Shown here one piece after another: positions 24,855 to 36,424 of a DNA stretch of 61,693 nucleotides. This DNA comes from Pseudoalteromonas sp. CO133X (lineage in GTDB: Bacteria; Pseudomonadota; Gammaproteobacteria; Enterobacterales; Alteromonadaceae): the NCBI GenBank assembly GCA_004208945.1, contig SGPE01000006.1:1-61693 (forward strand), given 5' to 3'. The notes below the pieces were generated by a model that did no database searches, had not been told where the DNA came from, and saw only the letters and a list, made by a program, of their open reading frames with translations. The translations under genes and the position numbers were made by a program. Position 1 is the stretch's first letter, and the number at the start of each line of letters is the position of its first letter.

Positions 24855-24944
24855 ATTTGCTTTGCTTTCACTTATTGAAACTGGCGGCAATAGAAAGTTA
24901 AAATAGCCGCTTAATAATCGTCTCTTTCACCTAAAAGGTCAGCC

Positions 24945-25184
24945 ATGAGTTTTGATAATCCCGATCACCAATTAGATGCACTTGGCCTACGTTGTCCAGA
25001 ACCTGTCATGATGGTGCGTGGTGCAGTACGTAAAATGAAAGATGGCGAAACATTACTTATCATCGCCGACGACCCATCAACCACCCGCGATATCCCAAGC
25101 TTTTGTACTTTTATGGATCACACGCTAGTGGCTAAAGATGTTGAGCAGGCGCCATTTAGATATTTGCTGAAGAAAGGACTATAG
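24945..25184 (+). CDS. tusA: sulfur carrier protein TusA
   Basis: A 79-residue TusA (SirA/YhhP) sulfur-transfer protein that passes persulfide sulfur from IscS to TusBCD for 2-thiouridine synthesis in tRNA, and feeds other sulfur pathways. The family signature is intact: [13 protein letters not shown] with the persulfide-carrying C17. It stands alone between the fadBA terminator and a long inverted repeat, so it is probably monocistronic. AAAAGGTC upstream of ATG is the ribosome site. Confidence 0.95.
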   Translation: MSFDNPDHQLDALGLRCPEPVMMVRGAVRKMKDGETLLIIADDPSTTRDIPSFCTFMDHTLVAKDVEQAPFRYLLKKGL

Positions 25185-25202
25185 GCTAAATAAACAAGAT
25201 TA

Positions 25203-25246
25203 GAGTGGGTTTTTAATTGTTACCTTTACCAATTAAAAACCCACTC
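25203..25246. terminator. bidirectional terminator between tusA and a lipoprotein gene
   Basis: GAGTGGGTTTTTAATTG and its exact reverse complement (17-bp arms) are separated by a ten-base loop. It lies between convergent genes. The T-run is inside the arm rather than after it on the plus strand, and TTTTAATTG occurs within the opposing arm, so the mechanism is slightly atypical. Confidence 0.75.
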
Positions 25247-25257
25247 AAAAACTCCAG

Positions 25258-25707
25258 TTACTTTTTAGTAACTGTCACTTTTGGCTTATTACTATTGCGG
25301 TAATCAAAGCTCACTACATACACGCCTTTTGTAGCTGGTTTAAAACTAAAGTAGTTGTAAATAGTATTACAATCGGCAATAGCAGCCTGACCTAATAATA
25401 GTGCTTGTCCTGCGGGGTCCATGTCACTGTAACCACAGTTATAGCCTTGACTAAAGTTAGCATCAGCCACTTTAAATTCATAGACTTTTCCTGGTGTTGA
25501 GAACGTTACTTCTGCTTGGAAGATACCTGATGCAACTTGCTCTAGTATATATTGTGGTTCAGCATCCCATAACGTAAAGTCGCCACGCAAGTACATGGTA
25601 CGATCTAAGTCTTTACTGGGCAGCATGTCGTCGATGCTTGGCATTTGTATTTGGCTCGTACAGGCTGTTAATAAACCTGCTAATGCTAAAGTAATTACAC
25701 GTTTCAT
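25258..25707 (-). CDS. predicted lipoprotein with E-set/CBM48-like domain
   Basis: A 149-residue lipoprotein: signal sequence with lipobox LTAC, lipidated C16. The rest (about 37-149) opens with MYLRGDFTLWDAEP, which resembles the start of glycoside-hydrolase-associated E-set or CBM48 domains that begin with a 'LRG.FN.W' pattern; this is a weak, by-eye similarity. Two further cysteines (in NCGYSD and DCNTIYN) could form a disulfide. No enzyme domain is attached and no sugar genes adjoin it. Function unknown; it lies between tusA and glyS with its own hairpins on both sides. Confidence 0.75.
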   Translation of the reverse strand: MKRVITLALAGLLTACTSQIQMPSIDDMLPSKDLDRTMYLRGDFTLWDAEPQYILEQVASGIFQAEVTFSTPGKVYEFKVADANFSQGYNCGYSDMDPAGQALLLGQAAIADCNTIYNYFSFKPATKGVYVVSFDYRNSNKPKVTVTKK

Positions 25708-25725
25708 TACTGTTCCTTATGCTAC

Positions 25726-25753
25726 TAAAAAGCCAGCACAAAGCTGGCTTTTA
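25726..25753 (-). terminator. glyQS terminator
   Basis: On the minus strand AAAAGCCAGC-tttgt-GCTGGCTTTTT forms a 10-bp stem with a T-run, placed directly after the glyS stop codon. Confidence 0.9.
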
Positions 25754-25768
25754 TTAATTGGCTACTAC

Positions 25769-27838
25769 TTACTTCTGAAGTACAGAAATATCAGCAATAT
25801 CTAAAAACAGACGGCTTAGTTGGCTTAATAATGCTAAACGGTTTTGTTTAACCGCTTCGTCATCTGCCATTACCATGACATTATCGAAGAAGTTATCAAC
25901 ACTCTCACGGATACCCGCAAGTTGTGACAATGCTTCTTGATAATCGCCATTTGCATATAGAGGAGCAAGCTCAGTTGCAAACTTAGCAACGTGTGACGCT
26001 AATACTTTTTCTGCATCATCGCTTAATAGGCTCTCATTTACATCACCTTGCGTTGTGATGTCATTCTTAGCCAAGATGTTGCTTACACGTTTATTTGCTG
26101 CTGCAAGCGCTTCTGCTGCGTCTAGTGTACGGAAGTGACTTACCGCTTTAACACGACGGTCGAAGTCAACTGGTTTAGTTGGACGACGTGCTAGCACAGC
26201 TTGAATGACATCAACTTCAATACCTTCATCTTGATACCATGCGCGGAAACGGCCTAGCATAAACTCAAACACATCTGTTGATACGTTTAGGTTTGTTAGC
26301 TTTTCACCGAATAGCGTTTGTGACTTAGCAACAAGGTCTAAGATATCTAGCGGTAATGATTTTTCTACCATGATGCGTAATGCACCAATGGCAGCACGAC
26401 GAAGTGCAAATGGGTCTTTGTCGCCTTTTGGCGCTTGACCAATACCAAAAATACCCACCAGCGTATCAAACTTATCAGCAATTGCGACAGCACAGCTGAT
26501 CACATTTGTTGGTAAATTATCGCCCGCAAAACGTGGCATATATTGTTCATTTTGCGCGAGTGCAACTTCTTCGGCTTCACCGTCGTGACGAGCGTAATGC
26601 ATACCCATTACACCTTGTACGTCGGTAAACTCCATAACCATTTCGGTCATTAAGTCTGTTTTACTTAATAAACCTGCTCGCTTAGCAAGCTCTGCATCGG
26701 CACCTAATTGCTCTGCAATGTAACCTGCAAGTTCACTAATACGCTCAGATTTATCTTTCAGCGTACCAAGTTGCTTTTGGAATAAAACAGTATCTAGCGA
26801 TTCTAGGCGACTCTCCAGCGTTTTCTTCTTATCCGTTTCGTAGAAGAACTGTGCATCAGCTAAACGAGGGCGAACAACTTTTTCGTTACCGGCAATGACC
26901 ACGCTTGGATCTTTACTTTCGATATTTGAAACAAATAGGAACTTATTAAGTAAGTTGCCTTCTTGGTCTAATAGCGGGAAGTACTTCTGGTCGTCCTTCA
27001 TGGTATAGATTAGGGCTTCTGAAGGAACATCTAAGAATGCTTCTTCGAATGTTGCTGTCAGTGTTACTGGCCATTCTACCAACGATGTTACTTCTTCAAG
27101 TAAGTCTTCATCCATCGCTACTTTTGCATTTACAGCGCTAGCTGCTGCTTCAATCTGTTCGCGAATTTGTGCTTTACGCGCTTCGAAGTCAGCGACAACG
27201 TAAGCAGATTTCAGCACATCAAACACATCATCAGCGTGGTTGATTGTGACTCTTTCTGGATGATGGAAACGGTGACCTTGTAATTGGTTGCCAACTTGCT
27301 TACCAAGGATTTCGCCTTCGATTAGCGTGCTACCAAACAAAATAGTTGCAGTGTGCACTGGGCGAATAAATTGTGTTTTATTTGCACCCCAACGCATTGG
27401 TTTAGGGATAGGTAATTTAGCAAGTGCTTTGTTTACAGCATCACTCATAAGCGATGTCGTTGCTTGACCTTCAACCTGTGCTTTATGTAATAACCAAGCG
27501 CCTTTATCTGTTTCTAGTGTTTGCGCATCGCTTACATCGATACCACAACCACGAGCCCAACCCATTGCTGCTTTAGTTGGACTACCATCGGCATCAAACG
27601 CTGCTGCAACTGCAGGGCCGCGCTTTTCTACAACCTTGTCACTTTGCTTAGCTTCAAGTGCAGTAACACGTAACCCTAAGCGACGAGGTGATGCGTACCA
27701 GTTAACGCCTTGATGATTTAACTCTAAGCTTGCAAGCTCAGCTGCTAAGTTCTCAGCAAACGACTCAGCAAGTTTACGAAGTGCTTTCGGTGGCAACTCT
27801 TCAGTGCCAATTTCTACTAATAAATTTTCTGCTGACAT
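25769..27838 (-). CDS. glyS: glycine--tRNA ligase beta subunit
   Basis: A 689-residue beta subunit (E. coli 689) of the alpha2-beta2 glycyl-tRNA synthetase. It begins with the conserved [20 protein letters not shown] and contains the HD-like and B3/B4-like central region and a C-terminal anticodon-binding domain (about 575-680). The beta subunit recognises tRNA; the alpha subunit, 8 bp upstream, carries aminoacylation. No internal anomalies seen. Confidence 0.98.
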   Translation of the reverse strand: MSAENLLVEIGTEELPPKALRKLAESFAENLAAELASLELNHQGVNWYASPRRLGLRVTALEAKQSDKVVEKRGPAVAAAFDADGSPTKAAMGWARGCGIDVSDAQTLETDKGAWLLHKAQVEGQATTSLMSDAVNKALAKLPIPKPMRWGANKTQFIRPVHTATILFGSTLIEGEILGKQVGNQLQGHRFHHPERVTINHADDVFDVLKSAYVVADFEARKAQIREQIEAAASAVNAKVAMDEDLLEEVTSLVEWPVTLTATFEEAFLDVPSEALIYTMKDDQKYFPLLDQEGNLLNKFLFVSNIESKDPSVVIAGNEKVVRPRLADAQFFYETDKKKTLESRLESLDTVLFQKQLGTLKDKSERISELAGYIAEQLGADAELAKRAGLLSKTDLMTEMVMEFTDVQGVMGMHYARHDGEAEEVALAQNEQYMPRFAGDNLPTNVISCAVAIADKFDTLVGIFGIGQAPKGDKDPFALRRAAIGALRIMVEKSLPLDILDLVAKSQTLFGEKLTNLNVSTDVFEFMLGRFRAWYQDEGIEVDVIQAVLARRPTKPVDFDRRVKAVSHFRTLDAAEALAAANKRVSNILAKNDITTQGDVNESLLSDDAEKVLASHVAKFATELAPLYANGDYQEALSQLAGIRESVDNFFDNVMVMADDEAVKQNRLALLSQLSRLFLDIADISVLQK

Positions 27839-27846
27839 GCTAATTC

Positions 27847-28746
27847 TTAATCCTTACAAAGCGGGAAACCAAGAGCTTCACGGGCATCATAGTAACTTTG
27901 CGCACATGCTTTTGATAAAGCACGAACACGTAAGATATAACGTTGACGTTCTGTTACTGAGATAGCGTGACGAGCGTCTAATAAATTAAACGCATGTGAT
28001 GCTTTCATTACTTGCTCATAAGCGGGTAATGGTAAGCCTGCTTCAATTAGCTTTTCGCTTTCCTTTTCACAGTGATCAAACTGTGCAAATAAGAACTCAA
28101 CATCCGCTTGTTCGAAGTTATAAGCTGACTGCTCTACTTCATTTTGATGGAATACATCACCGTATGTTACACGACCCATAGGACCGTCTGCCCATACTAG
28201 GTCATAGATACTATCTACGCCCTGTATATACATTGCTAAACGCTCAAGACCATAAGTGATTTCACCGGTCACTGGTGAGCACTCTAAGCCACCAACTTGT
28301 TGGAAGTAAGTGAACTGAGTTACTTCCATGCCGTTTAACCAGATCTCCCAACCTAGACCCCAAGCACCTAATGTAGGTGACTCCCAGTTGTCTTCTACAA
28401 AGCGAACTTCATCAGTTAGTGTATCGATACCAACAGCAGCTAATGAGCCTAAATACAGCTCCTGGATGTTTTCTGGTGATGGCTTTAATACTACTTGGAA
28501 TTGGTAGTAGTGCTGTAAACGGTTCGGGTTTTCACCATAACGACCATCAGTTGGACGGCGGCATGGTTGAACATACGCGCTCGACATTGGCTCAGGGCCA
28601 ATTGACTTTAAGAAAGTTAACGGATGAAATGTCCCTGCTCCCACTTCCATATCGAGTGGTTGAGCAATCACACAGCCTTGCTGTGCCCAATAGTCCTGTA
28701 AAGCCAGGATCAAACCTTGAAAGGTTTTAACGTCATATTTTTGCAT
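27847..28746 (-). CDS. glyQ: glycine--tRNA ligase alpha subunit
   Basis: A 299-residue class II catalytic subunit of glycyl-tRNA synthetase. The start at ATG 28746 ([20 protein letters not shown]) matches E. coli GlyQ; the frame is open for another 32 codons upstream but these read as non-family sequence. The conserved [20 protein letters not shown] segment and the class II motifs are present. It is the first gene of the glyQS pair and follows the gyrB terminator. Confidence 0.97.
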   Translation of the reverse strand: MQKYDVKTFQGLILALQDYWAQQGCVIAQPLDMEVGAGTFHPLTFLKSIGPEPMSSAYVQPCRRPTDGRYGENPNRLQHYYQFQVVLKPSPENIQELYLGSLAAVGIDTLTDEVRFVEDNWESPTLGAWGLGWEIWLNGMEVTQFTYFQQVGGLECSPVTGEITYGLERLAMYIQGVDSIYDLVWADGPMGRVTYGDVFHQNEVEQSAYNFEQADVEFLFAQFDHCEKESEKLIEAGLPLPAYEQVMKASHAFNLLDARHAISVTERQRYILRVRALSKACAQSYYDAREALGFPLCKD

Positions 28747-28843
28747 ATTTGGCTTATAGTATCTGGTGCGTTTAGTCTGAAAATTGCTCTCAGTATACCT
28801 TGTGTGCAGTAAGGTTTTAAGCAGTTTGTGCTTTTTCAGCAAT

Positions 28844-28871
28844 AAAAAAAGGAGCCTGTAGGCTCCTTTTT
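28844..28871 (-). terminator. gyrB terminator
   Basis: GGAGCC-TGTA-GGCTCC with A-run on one side and T-run on the other; on the minus strand it follows the gyrB stop by 17 bp and ends the dnaA-dnaN-recF-gyrB run. Confidence 0.9.
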
Positions 28872-28887
28872 AATTCTTAATTTAGCG

Positions 28888-31326
<2,439 letters not shown>

Positions 31327-32421
31327 TTATCTTGTTATTAGGTTGCCATGTTTCACGTGGAACATTTTTAGTTCTCGTTGCATGGGTTCCACCACAGCAG
31401 AAATACTTTCAGATAAAATTGATGAGATAAAAAGTTGCGAATCGCAATGAGTCAAAAGCTGACCCACTTTTTCTTTTGTATCTTCACCTAATTCTGAAGG
31501 TAAGTCATCTATTAGCAATATAGATTGCTTATCTGTTTCTGACTCAATTAAGCTATTTTGCGTTACTTTTAACGCATAAAGCAAGAGCTTCAATTGACCG
31601 CGAGAAAATGTATTTTCTACACTGTTACCAGAAACACTAAAACTAAAATCAGCTTTATGCGGACCTTTACTTGTGAAGCCTTGTTTGGCATCACGTTCAA
31701 AGCTTTGCTCAAGCGCCTCTGAGAGCGTTTCACTCTCTTTCCAGCCCGCATGAAAGTTAATTTCTAAATCGCTTACAAGCGTTAATTCTGCACACATTTT
31801 ATCAAAAAACTGCTGCTTAAACCTACTTATATACGCGATTCTTAAATTATTTATTTGTTCAGCTAGTCTAACAAATTCTTTGTCCCAAAACTTGATCTGT
31901 TCGAAATAATCTCTAGGTTTACTTTTCAATAAAGCATTACGCTGTTTAAGCACTTTATTAAAGGATTGCCATAAATAAAAAAAGTCATGTTCCACGTGGA
32001 ACAATCCTAAATCGAGAAACTTTCTGCGCTCTTTTGGGCCACCAAAGAACAATGAATAGCTTTCTGGAGTAATAACTTGCACAGGTACTAGCTGGGCTAA
32101 CTCAGAAATTTTACGGCTCGTTTTACCCTGGATCTTTAAAAATGTTTCACCCGCTTGGTTCTTACTTATACCAATCGGAATAGACAAATCATGCAGCGCT
32201 TTGCGACCATGAATTACAAACTTGTCTTGTTGATGCTGAATAATATTTTTATGTTTGGCGGTACGAAATGATTTACCGTGAGAAAGGAAATATATCGCCT
32301 CAAGGAGGCTGGTTTTTCCGCTGCCATTCTCGCCATAAATTATATTAATTCCATTTACTGGCTCAAGTGTCAGCGCCTCAATATTACGAAAATTATTGAG
32401 GCTTAAATGACTTAAACTCAT
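31327..32421 (-). CDS. recF: DNA replication and repair protein RecF
   Basis: A 364-residue SMC-like ATPase that loads RecA at gaps with RecO and RecR. Walker A GENGSGKTSLLEAI (about 30-43), signature FSRGQLKLLLYAL and Walker B ILLIDDLPSEL are intact. Odd feature: the gene contains two perfect 16-bp parS palindromes, one encoding FHVEH in the middle and one encoding FHVKH near the C-terminus. It is 6 bp downstream of dnaN and 13 bp upstream of gyrB. Confidence 0.97.
   Translation of the reverse strand: MSLSHLSLNNFRNIEALTLEPVNGINIIYGENGSGKTSLLEAIYFLSHGKSFRTAKHKNIIQHQQDKFVIHGRKALHDLSIPIGISKNQAGETFLKIQGKTSRKISELAQLVPVQVITPESYSLFFGGPKERRKFLDLGLFHVEHDFFYLWQSFNKVLKQRNALLKSKPRDYFEQIKFWDKEFVRLAEQINNLRIAYISRFKQQFFDKMCAELTLVSDLEINFHAGWKESETLSEALEQSFERDAKQGFTSKGPHKADFSFSVSGNSVENTFSRGQLKLLLYALKVTQNSLIESETDKQSILLIDDLPSELGEDTKEKVGQLLTHCDSQLFISSILSESISAVVEPMQRELKMFHVKHGNLITR
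31349..31364. promoter_or_regulatory. parS: parS centromere site (3' end of recF)
   Basis: TGTTTCACGTGGAACA, an exact match to the widely conserved chromosomal parS consensus TGTTNCACGTGNAACA. It lies inside the recF reading frame, about 13.9 kb from oriC. ParA and ParB are encoded at 47.9-49.7 kb. Confidence 0.95.
31988..32003. promoter_or_regulatory. parS: parS centromere site (mid recF)
   Basis: TGTTCCACGTGGAACA, a perfect 16-bp palindrome and a perfect parS match, 624 bp from the first site and also in the recF reading frame. Confidence 0.95.
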
Positions 32422-32427
32422 ACAAGC

Positions 32428-33531
32428 TTATAGGCGCATCGGCATAACAACGTACATAGCTTCTTCGTCGCCCGCACCTTCAATTAGCGCACTGCTATTA
32501 GAGTCTGCAAGCGTAAACGTTACATCTTCTGTTTTTAATGTATTAAGTACATCAAGCACGTAAGAAACGTTAAAGCCAATTTCAAGTTCGCCGCCTTGGT
32601 ACATTACTTCAACCACCTCTTCAGCTTGTTCTTGCTCAGGGTTGTTTGCTGTAATTTTTAATAAACCTTCAGATAGGTTTAAACGTACACCACGGAATTT
32701 TTCATTCGATAAAATAGACACACGCTGGAAAGCACTGCGCAACCATTCACGATTAGCAGTAATGACTTTGTCACCACCACGCGGCAAGACTCGACGATAA
32801 TCAGGGAAACGACCATCAACCAGTTTACTGGTAAACGTAAATTCAGTATCAATAATACGAATATGGTTAGCACCAAATTGAATGGTTACTAGCTCATCAT
32901 CAGCCACCATTAGGCGCATAATTTCTTGCACACCTTTACGTGGAATAATTAACTGACGCTGCGTATTTAAAGATTGTGGTAATTGTTTTTGTGCAATCGC
33001 CAAACGGTGACCATCTGTCGCCACTGTCTTAATATCTGTGTTATCAACCTCAAATGACATACCGTTCAAGTAATAACGGACGTCTTGATTCGCCATAGAA
33101 AAATGCGTGCTTTCTAAAAGCTTACGCAGCTCTAAACGTGTTAGTTGAAATTCAACTTCACCATCCCACTGCTCAAGATTCGGAAAATCTTCAGCAGCCA
33201 ACGTTGTTAAAGAAAAACGGCTTTTACCACTTGTTAGTAGTAACTGATGATCTTGGCTACTTAACGTAAGGTCAGAGCCATCGGGTAAACTTTTACAAAT
33301 ATCGAGTAATTTTTTAGCTGGTAAAGTTAGCTTGGTATCTGCCGTATCTTCACCAACAAAAACACTGGCCACTAACTCAATTTCAAGGTCTGTGCCTGTC
33401 ATTGAAAGTTGTCCGTTTTCAACAACTAACAAAACGTTCGATAAAATTGGTAAGGTGTGCTTACGCTCAATCGCACCTGACACTTGAACTAAAGGTTTTA
33501 AAAATTGCTCTCTTGATATTGTTATTTGCAT
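32428..33531 (-). CDS. dnaN: DNA polymerase III sliding clamp (beta subunit)
   Basis: A 367-residue beta clamp (E. coli 366) with three repeats of the clamp fold. It begins MQITISREQFLKPLVQVSGAIERKHTLPILSNVL and ends with the conserved VVMPMRL tail. It tethers DNA polymerase III to DNA and recruits other partners through a hydrophobic pocket. It is 13 bp downstream of dnaA and 6 bp upstream of recF. Confidence 0.98.
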   Translation of the reverse strand: MQITISREQFLKPLVQVSGAIERKHTLPILSNVLLVVENGQLSMTGTDLEIELVASVFVGEDTADTKLTLPAKKLLDICKSLPDGSDLTLSSQDHQLLLTSGKSRFSLTTLAAEDFPNLEQWDGEVEFQLTRLELRKLLESTHFSMANQDVRYYLNGMSFEVDNTDIKTVATDGHRLAIAQKQLPQSLNTQRQLIIPRKGVQEIMRLMVADDELVTIQFGANHIRIIDTEFTFTSKLVDGRFPDYRRVLPRGGDKVITANREWLRSAFQRVSILSNEKFRGVRLNLSEGLLKITANNPEQEQAEEVVEVMYQGGELEIGFNVSYVLDVLNTLKTEDVTFTLADSNSSALIEGAGDEEAMYVVMPMRL

Positions 33532-33544
33532 AATAAAGTCGGCC

Positions 33545-34945
33545 TTAAGATGACAAGGTTCTTATTAAGTTTTGATAATCTTCTTTCACTTCGTGGCTTT
33601 CATCACGTAGTGATTTAACTTTACGACAAGCGTGTAATACAGTTGTGTGATCACGACCACCAAATGCATCACCTATTTCAGGTAAACTATGATTTGTTAG
33701 CTCTTTTGACAATGCCATCGCCACTTGACGTGGTCTTGCGACTGAACGGCTACGACGTTTAGATAGTAAATCTGACACACGAATACGGTAATACTCAGCA
33801 ACAGTACGTTGAATATTATCTATCGTTACCAGTTTATCTTGCAGCGCAAGTAAGTCACGTAGCGCTTCTTTTACAAAGTCGATTGAAATTGGACGACCAG
33901 TAAAATTTGCATTAGCAATAACGCGGTTTAACGCCCCTTCTAATTCACGCACATTTGAGCGTAATTTTTTCGCGATAAAAAAGGCAACTTCGTGAGGTAA
34001 ATTTATTTTACTTTGCTGCGCTTTTTTCATCAAAATAGCAACGCGCGTTTCAAGTTCTGGCGGCTCAATAGCAATTGTTAAGCCCCAACCAAAACGTGAT
34101 TTAAGGCGATCTTCAACCCCTTCGATCTCTTTTGGGTAGCGGTCTGAAGTTAATATAATCTGTTGATTTCCTTCAAGCAAAGCGTTGAAGGTATGAAAGA
34201 ACTCTTCTTGTGAGCGTTCTTTATTAGCGAAAAATTGAATATCATCGATCATCAATGCATCAACACTTCGGTAATAACGTTTAAATTCTTCGATGGCATT
34301 ATTTTGTAGCGCTTTAACCATGTCTTGCACAAATCGTTCTGAGTGCATATAAACAATTTTCGCGTCTGGCTTATTAGCCATAATACCGTTACCAACAGCA
34401 TGCAATAAATGTGTTTTACCTAAGCCAGTACCACCATATATAAATACAGGGTTAAATGCTGAACCTGGGTTATCTGCAACTTGAGTTGCTGCAGCTTTTG
34501 CTAATTGGTTTGATTTACCTTCAACGAAGCTATCAAAGGTGTAATTTTCTTTAATATTTGATTTATAGCCTGATTTAGGAGCAGGCTCTACTGCTTTTTT
34601 CTCAGGCTTTGGCTGTTGTTTTTCAGTTGTGTGTTGTGAATTCACTGGCGCACTTACTTCAGCTGCAGCGGGCATCGTTGCCGCTTGGGCATTTAGAATA
34701 GGCTTACTACCAACATCAAAACGAAGTTCAGGTGCTTCATCGCCACAAATTTCAACAAGCAATTCATTAATACGGTTTAAATATTTTTCTCTCACCCAAT
34801 CTAATACAAAACGATTTGGTGCATATATAGTTAACGTATCTTCGGTACTTTCTGCTTGAAGTGGTCTTACCCACATACTGAATTGCTGCGACGGCAATTC
34901 ATCTTGCAATACATATAAACAACTTTGCCAAACCGACAGATACAC
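33545..34945 (-). CDS. dnaA: chromosomal replication initiator protein DnaA
   Basis: A 466-residue DnaA (E. coli 467). Domain I (about 1-85) interacts with helicase and DiaA; a low-complexity linker of Ala, Pro, Gln and Lys (about 90-130) is domain II; AAA+ domain III has Walker [14 protein letters not shown] and Walker [10 protein letters not shown]; domain IV ends with the DnaA-box-binding signature [15 protein letters not shown]. The start is GTG (34943-34945) with AGGAG upstream, as in E. coli. The 505-bp upstream region carries DnaA boxes and GATC sites, indicating autoregulation. Confidence 0.98.
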   Translation of the reverse strand: MYLSVWQSCLYVLQDELPSQQFSMWVRPLQAESTEDTLTIYAPNRFVLDWVREKYLNRINELLVEICGDEAPELRFDVGSKPILNAQAATMPAAAEVSAPVNSQHTTEKQQPKPEKKAVEPAPKSGYKSNIKENYTFDSFVEGKSNQLAKAAATQVADNPGSAFNPVFIYGGTGLGKTHLLHAVGNGIMANKPDAKIVYMHSERFVQDMVKALQNNAIEEFKRYYRSVDALMIDDIQFFANKERSQEEFFHTFNALLEGNQQIILTSDRYPKEIEGVEDRLKSRFGWGLTIAIEPPELETRVAILMKKAQQSKINLPHEVAFFIAKKLRSNVRELEGALNRVIANANFTGRPISIDFVKEALRDLLALQDKLVTIDNIQRTVAEYYRIRVSDLLSKRRSRSVARPRQVAMALSKELTNHSLPEIGDAFGGRDHTTVLHACRKVKSLRDESHEVKEDYQNLIRTLSS

Positions 34946-35341
34946 TATTAAACTCCTAGAGATTTAATTTTATTCCCGTTCATCTTAAATGATGGAAAAT
35001 CAAACATTTATTGCTAATCTTTGACCGATTTTATCGACCCAGACCGACTATTATGAAGGCACTTTATCCACAAGTACAAGATTGATTTTTCTGAAAAATA
35101 TGATCTCGCGCAAAAAAACAAGTAACACCCTGATTTATAGAGTATTTATTTTTTAAGTCTGAACACTGATCATAGCAAATTTACAGGCAGATCGCGATCG
35201 AAATCTACGATCTAATTTACTTTTCCCAAGCTTTTATTCACTTTTTATACAGAGGCTGTGGAAAACTTCTTATTTATGATGATCCTATATGATCAAGGTA
35301 AAGGATCCTTTATAATTACTACCTCTGCAGCGTTTTAATGA
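34946..35341. promoter_or_regulatory. dnaA-rpmH divergent control region with DnaA boxes and GATC cluster
   Basis: Non-coding DNA between the divergent dnaA and rpmH genes. A perfect DnaA box TTATCCACA is at 35064-35072, and TTTTCCACA (minus strand) at 35257-35265. Eight GATC sites lie within 35102-35307, three of them in 35281-35307. This is the expected picture for DnaA autorepression and methylation-dependent sequestration of the dnaA promoter. It is not chosen as oriC because the mioC-mnmG gap is richer in both signals. Confidence 0.75.
35064..35072 (+). promoter_or_regulatory. DnaA box upstream of dnaA
   Basis: TTATCCACA, an exact match to the high-affinity DnaA box, 119 bp upstream of the dnaA start codon. 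Confidence 0.85.
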
Positions 35342-35368
35342 TTGACTTTTGTGGTCTTCATCTATAAT
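35342..35368 (+). promoter_or_regulatory. rpmH promoter
   Basis: TTGACT (35342-35347) and TATAAT (35363-35368) with a 15-bp spacer; an overlapping TAATAT (35365-35370) would give 17 bp. It is 83 bp upstream of rpmH, and a small hairpin (GGCAC/GTGCC near 35385) lies in the leader. Confidence 0.7.
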
Positions 35369-35450
35369 ATCTCGCGCTCGCAATGGCACCTGTGCCAGGA
35401 TCGCGACCTGCATAGGATGTTTTAACCTTAACCGATCGGATGGAATTGTT

Positions 35451-35585
35451 ATGAAAAGAACTTTTCAACCTAGCGTTTTAAAACGCAAACGTACACACGG
35501 TTTCCGTGCTCGTATGGCATCAGCAAATGGCCGTAAAGTATTAGCTCGTCGTCGTGCTAAAGGCCGTAAAGTACTTTCTGCTTAA
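35451..35585 (+). CDS. rpmH: 50S ribosomal protein L34
   Basis: A 44-residue, highly basic ribosomal protein with the canonical sequence start [19 protein letters not shown] and end. ATG 35451 is the true start; the frame is open for 34 more codons upstream, but those cover the promoter and leader and lack family similarity. It is divergent from dnaA and 7 bp upstream of rnpA, the near-universal arrangement. Confidence 0.98.
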   Translation: MKRTFQPSVLKRKRTHGFRARMASANGRKVLARRRAKGRKVLSA

Positions 35586-35592
35586 TATATAA

Positions 35593-36015
35593 GTGGAAGA
35601 CTTTAGCTTCAGCAGGGAGTTACGTTTGTTAACTCCCTCGCATTACTCCCGCATTTTTAATGAACCAGCACGCGCTGCGACTCCTTTCTTTACTTTATTA
35701 GCCAAACGCAATGACCAAACTAATCCTCGATTAGGTCTTACGGTTGCAAAAAAACGCGTTAAAAAAGCCTGTCAACGTAATCGAATTAAACGCCTTGCTC
35801 GCGAAAGTTTCCGTTTAAATCAACATAAACTCGATAACATTGATATAGTGCTCATGGTTAAAAGCGGTATTGATGAGCAGTCAAACGAAGAGCTAACCAA
35901 ACAATTGAATAAATTGTGGCGAAAAATTAATGAACGCTGCAAGCCAGGTGCTCCAAAACCACCTCCTTTTAAAAAACGCCCCAATAAATCGGCTAAATCT
36001 AATAAACAAGCCTGA
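35593..36015 (+). CDS. rnpA: ribonuclease P protein component
   Basis: A 140-residue basic protein that aids the RNase P RNA in tRNA 5' maturation. The start is GTG (35593), seven bases after the rpmH stop. The RNR signature is present as KKRVKKACQRNRIKRLARESFR (residues about 51-72). A Pro/Lys-rich C-terminal tail (about 118-140) goes beyond the usual 119 residues of E. coli RnpA and is probably disordered. Confidence 0.96.
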   Translation: MEDFSFSRELRLLTPSHYSRIFNEPARAATPFFTLLAKRNDQTNPRLGLTVAKKRVKKACQRNRIKRLARESFRLNQHKLDNIDIVLMVKSGIDEQSNEELTKQLNKLWRKINERCKPGAPKPPPFKKRPNKSAKSNKQA

Positions 36016-36143
36016 TAGCAATAGAATTACAGGCTTAATTAGGGTATCTTTAGCTCACCTTTTAATCATGCATTTAAAATTCTACATTGGGAATTTAAAT
36101 TCATGGTATCCATTGACTAAATTAACGCAGGGGCTGACACATC

Positions 36144-36416
36144 ATGAGGTTACTTAAACCACTTGTTGCTATTCCAAAGCGCTGTTTAGTCATGCTTATA
36201 CGTGGCTATCAAAAGTGGATAAGCCCGTTATTAGGCCCGCATTGTCGTTTTAACCCAACCTGCTCAAGTTATGCTATTCAAGCAATTAATTTGCATGGAA
36301 GTGTAAAAGGCAGTTGGTTAGCTGTTAAACGCATATTAAAATGCCACCCTTTACATGCTGGTGGGGATGATCCCGTACCGGCAAAAAATCATATTAACCA
36401 CCAACACGAGAAATAA
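36144..36416 (+). CDS. yidD: membrane protein insertion efficiency factor YidD
   Basis: A 90-residue YidD with an amphipathic N-terminal part and the family core [30 protein letters not shown] followed by HGSVKGSW and a cysteine in [15 protein letters not shown]. It assists YidC-dependent membrane insertion. It lies 128 bp after rnpA, a larger gap than usual that could hold an extra promoter, and 8 bp before yidC. Confidence 0.95.
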   Translation: MRLLKPLVAIPKRCLVMLIRGYQKWISPLLGPHCRFNPTCSSYAIQAINLHGSVKGSWLAVKRILKCHPLHAGGDDPVPAKNHINHQHEK

Positions 36417-36424
36417 GAGCTGTT

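Noticed and set aside
34946..35341. dnaA-rpmH gap as the main oriC
   Set aside because: It has DnaA boxes and eight GATC sites but fewer than the mioC-mnmG gap, and lacks the 13-mer-like unwinding element; best read as the dnaA control region.
35349..35450. N-terminal extension of the rpmH frame
   Set aside because: Covers the rpmH promoter and leader; L34 family proteins begin at ATG 35451.
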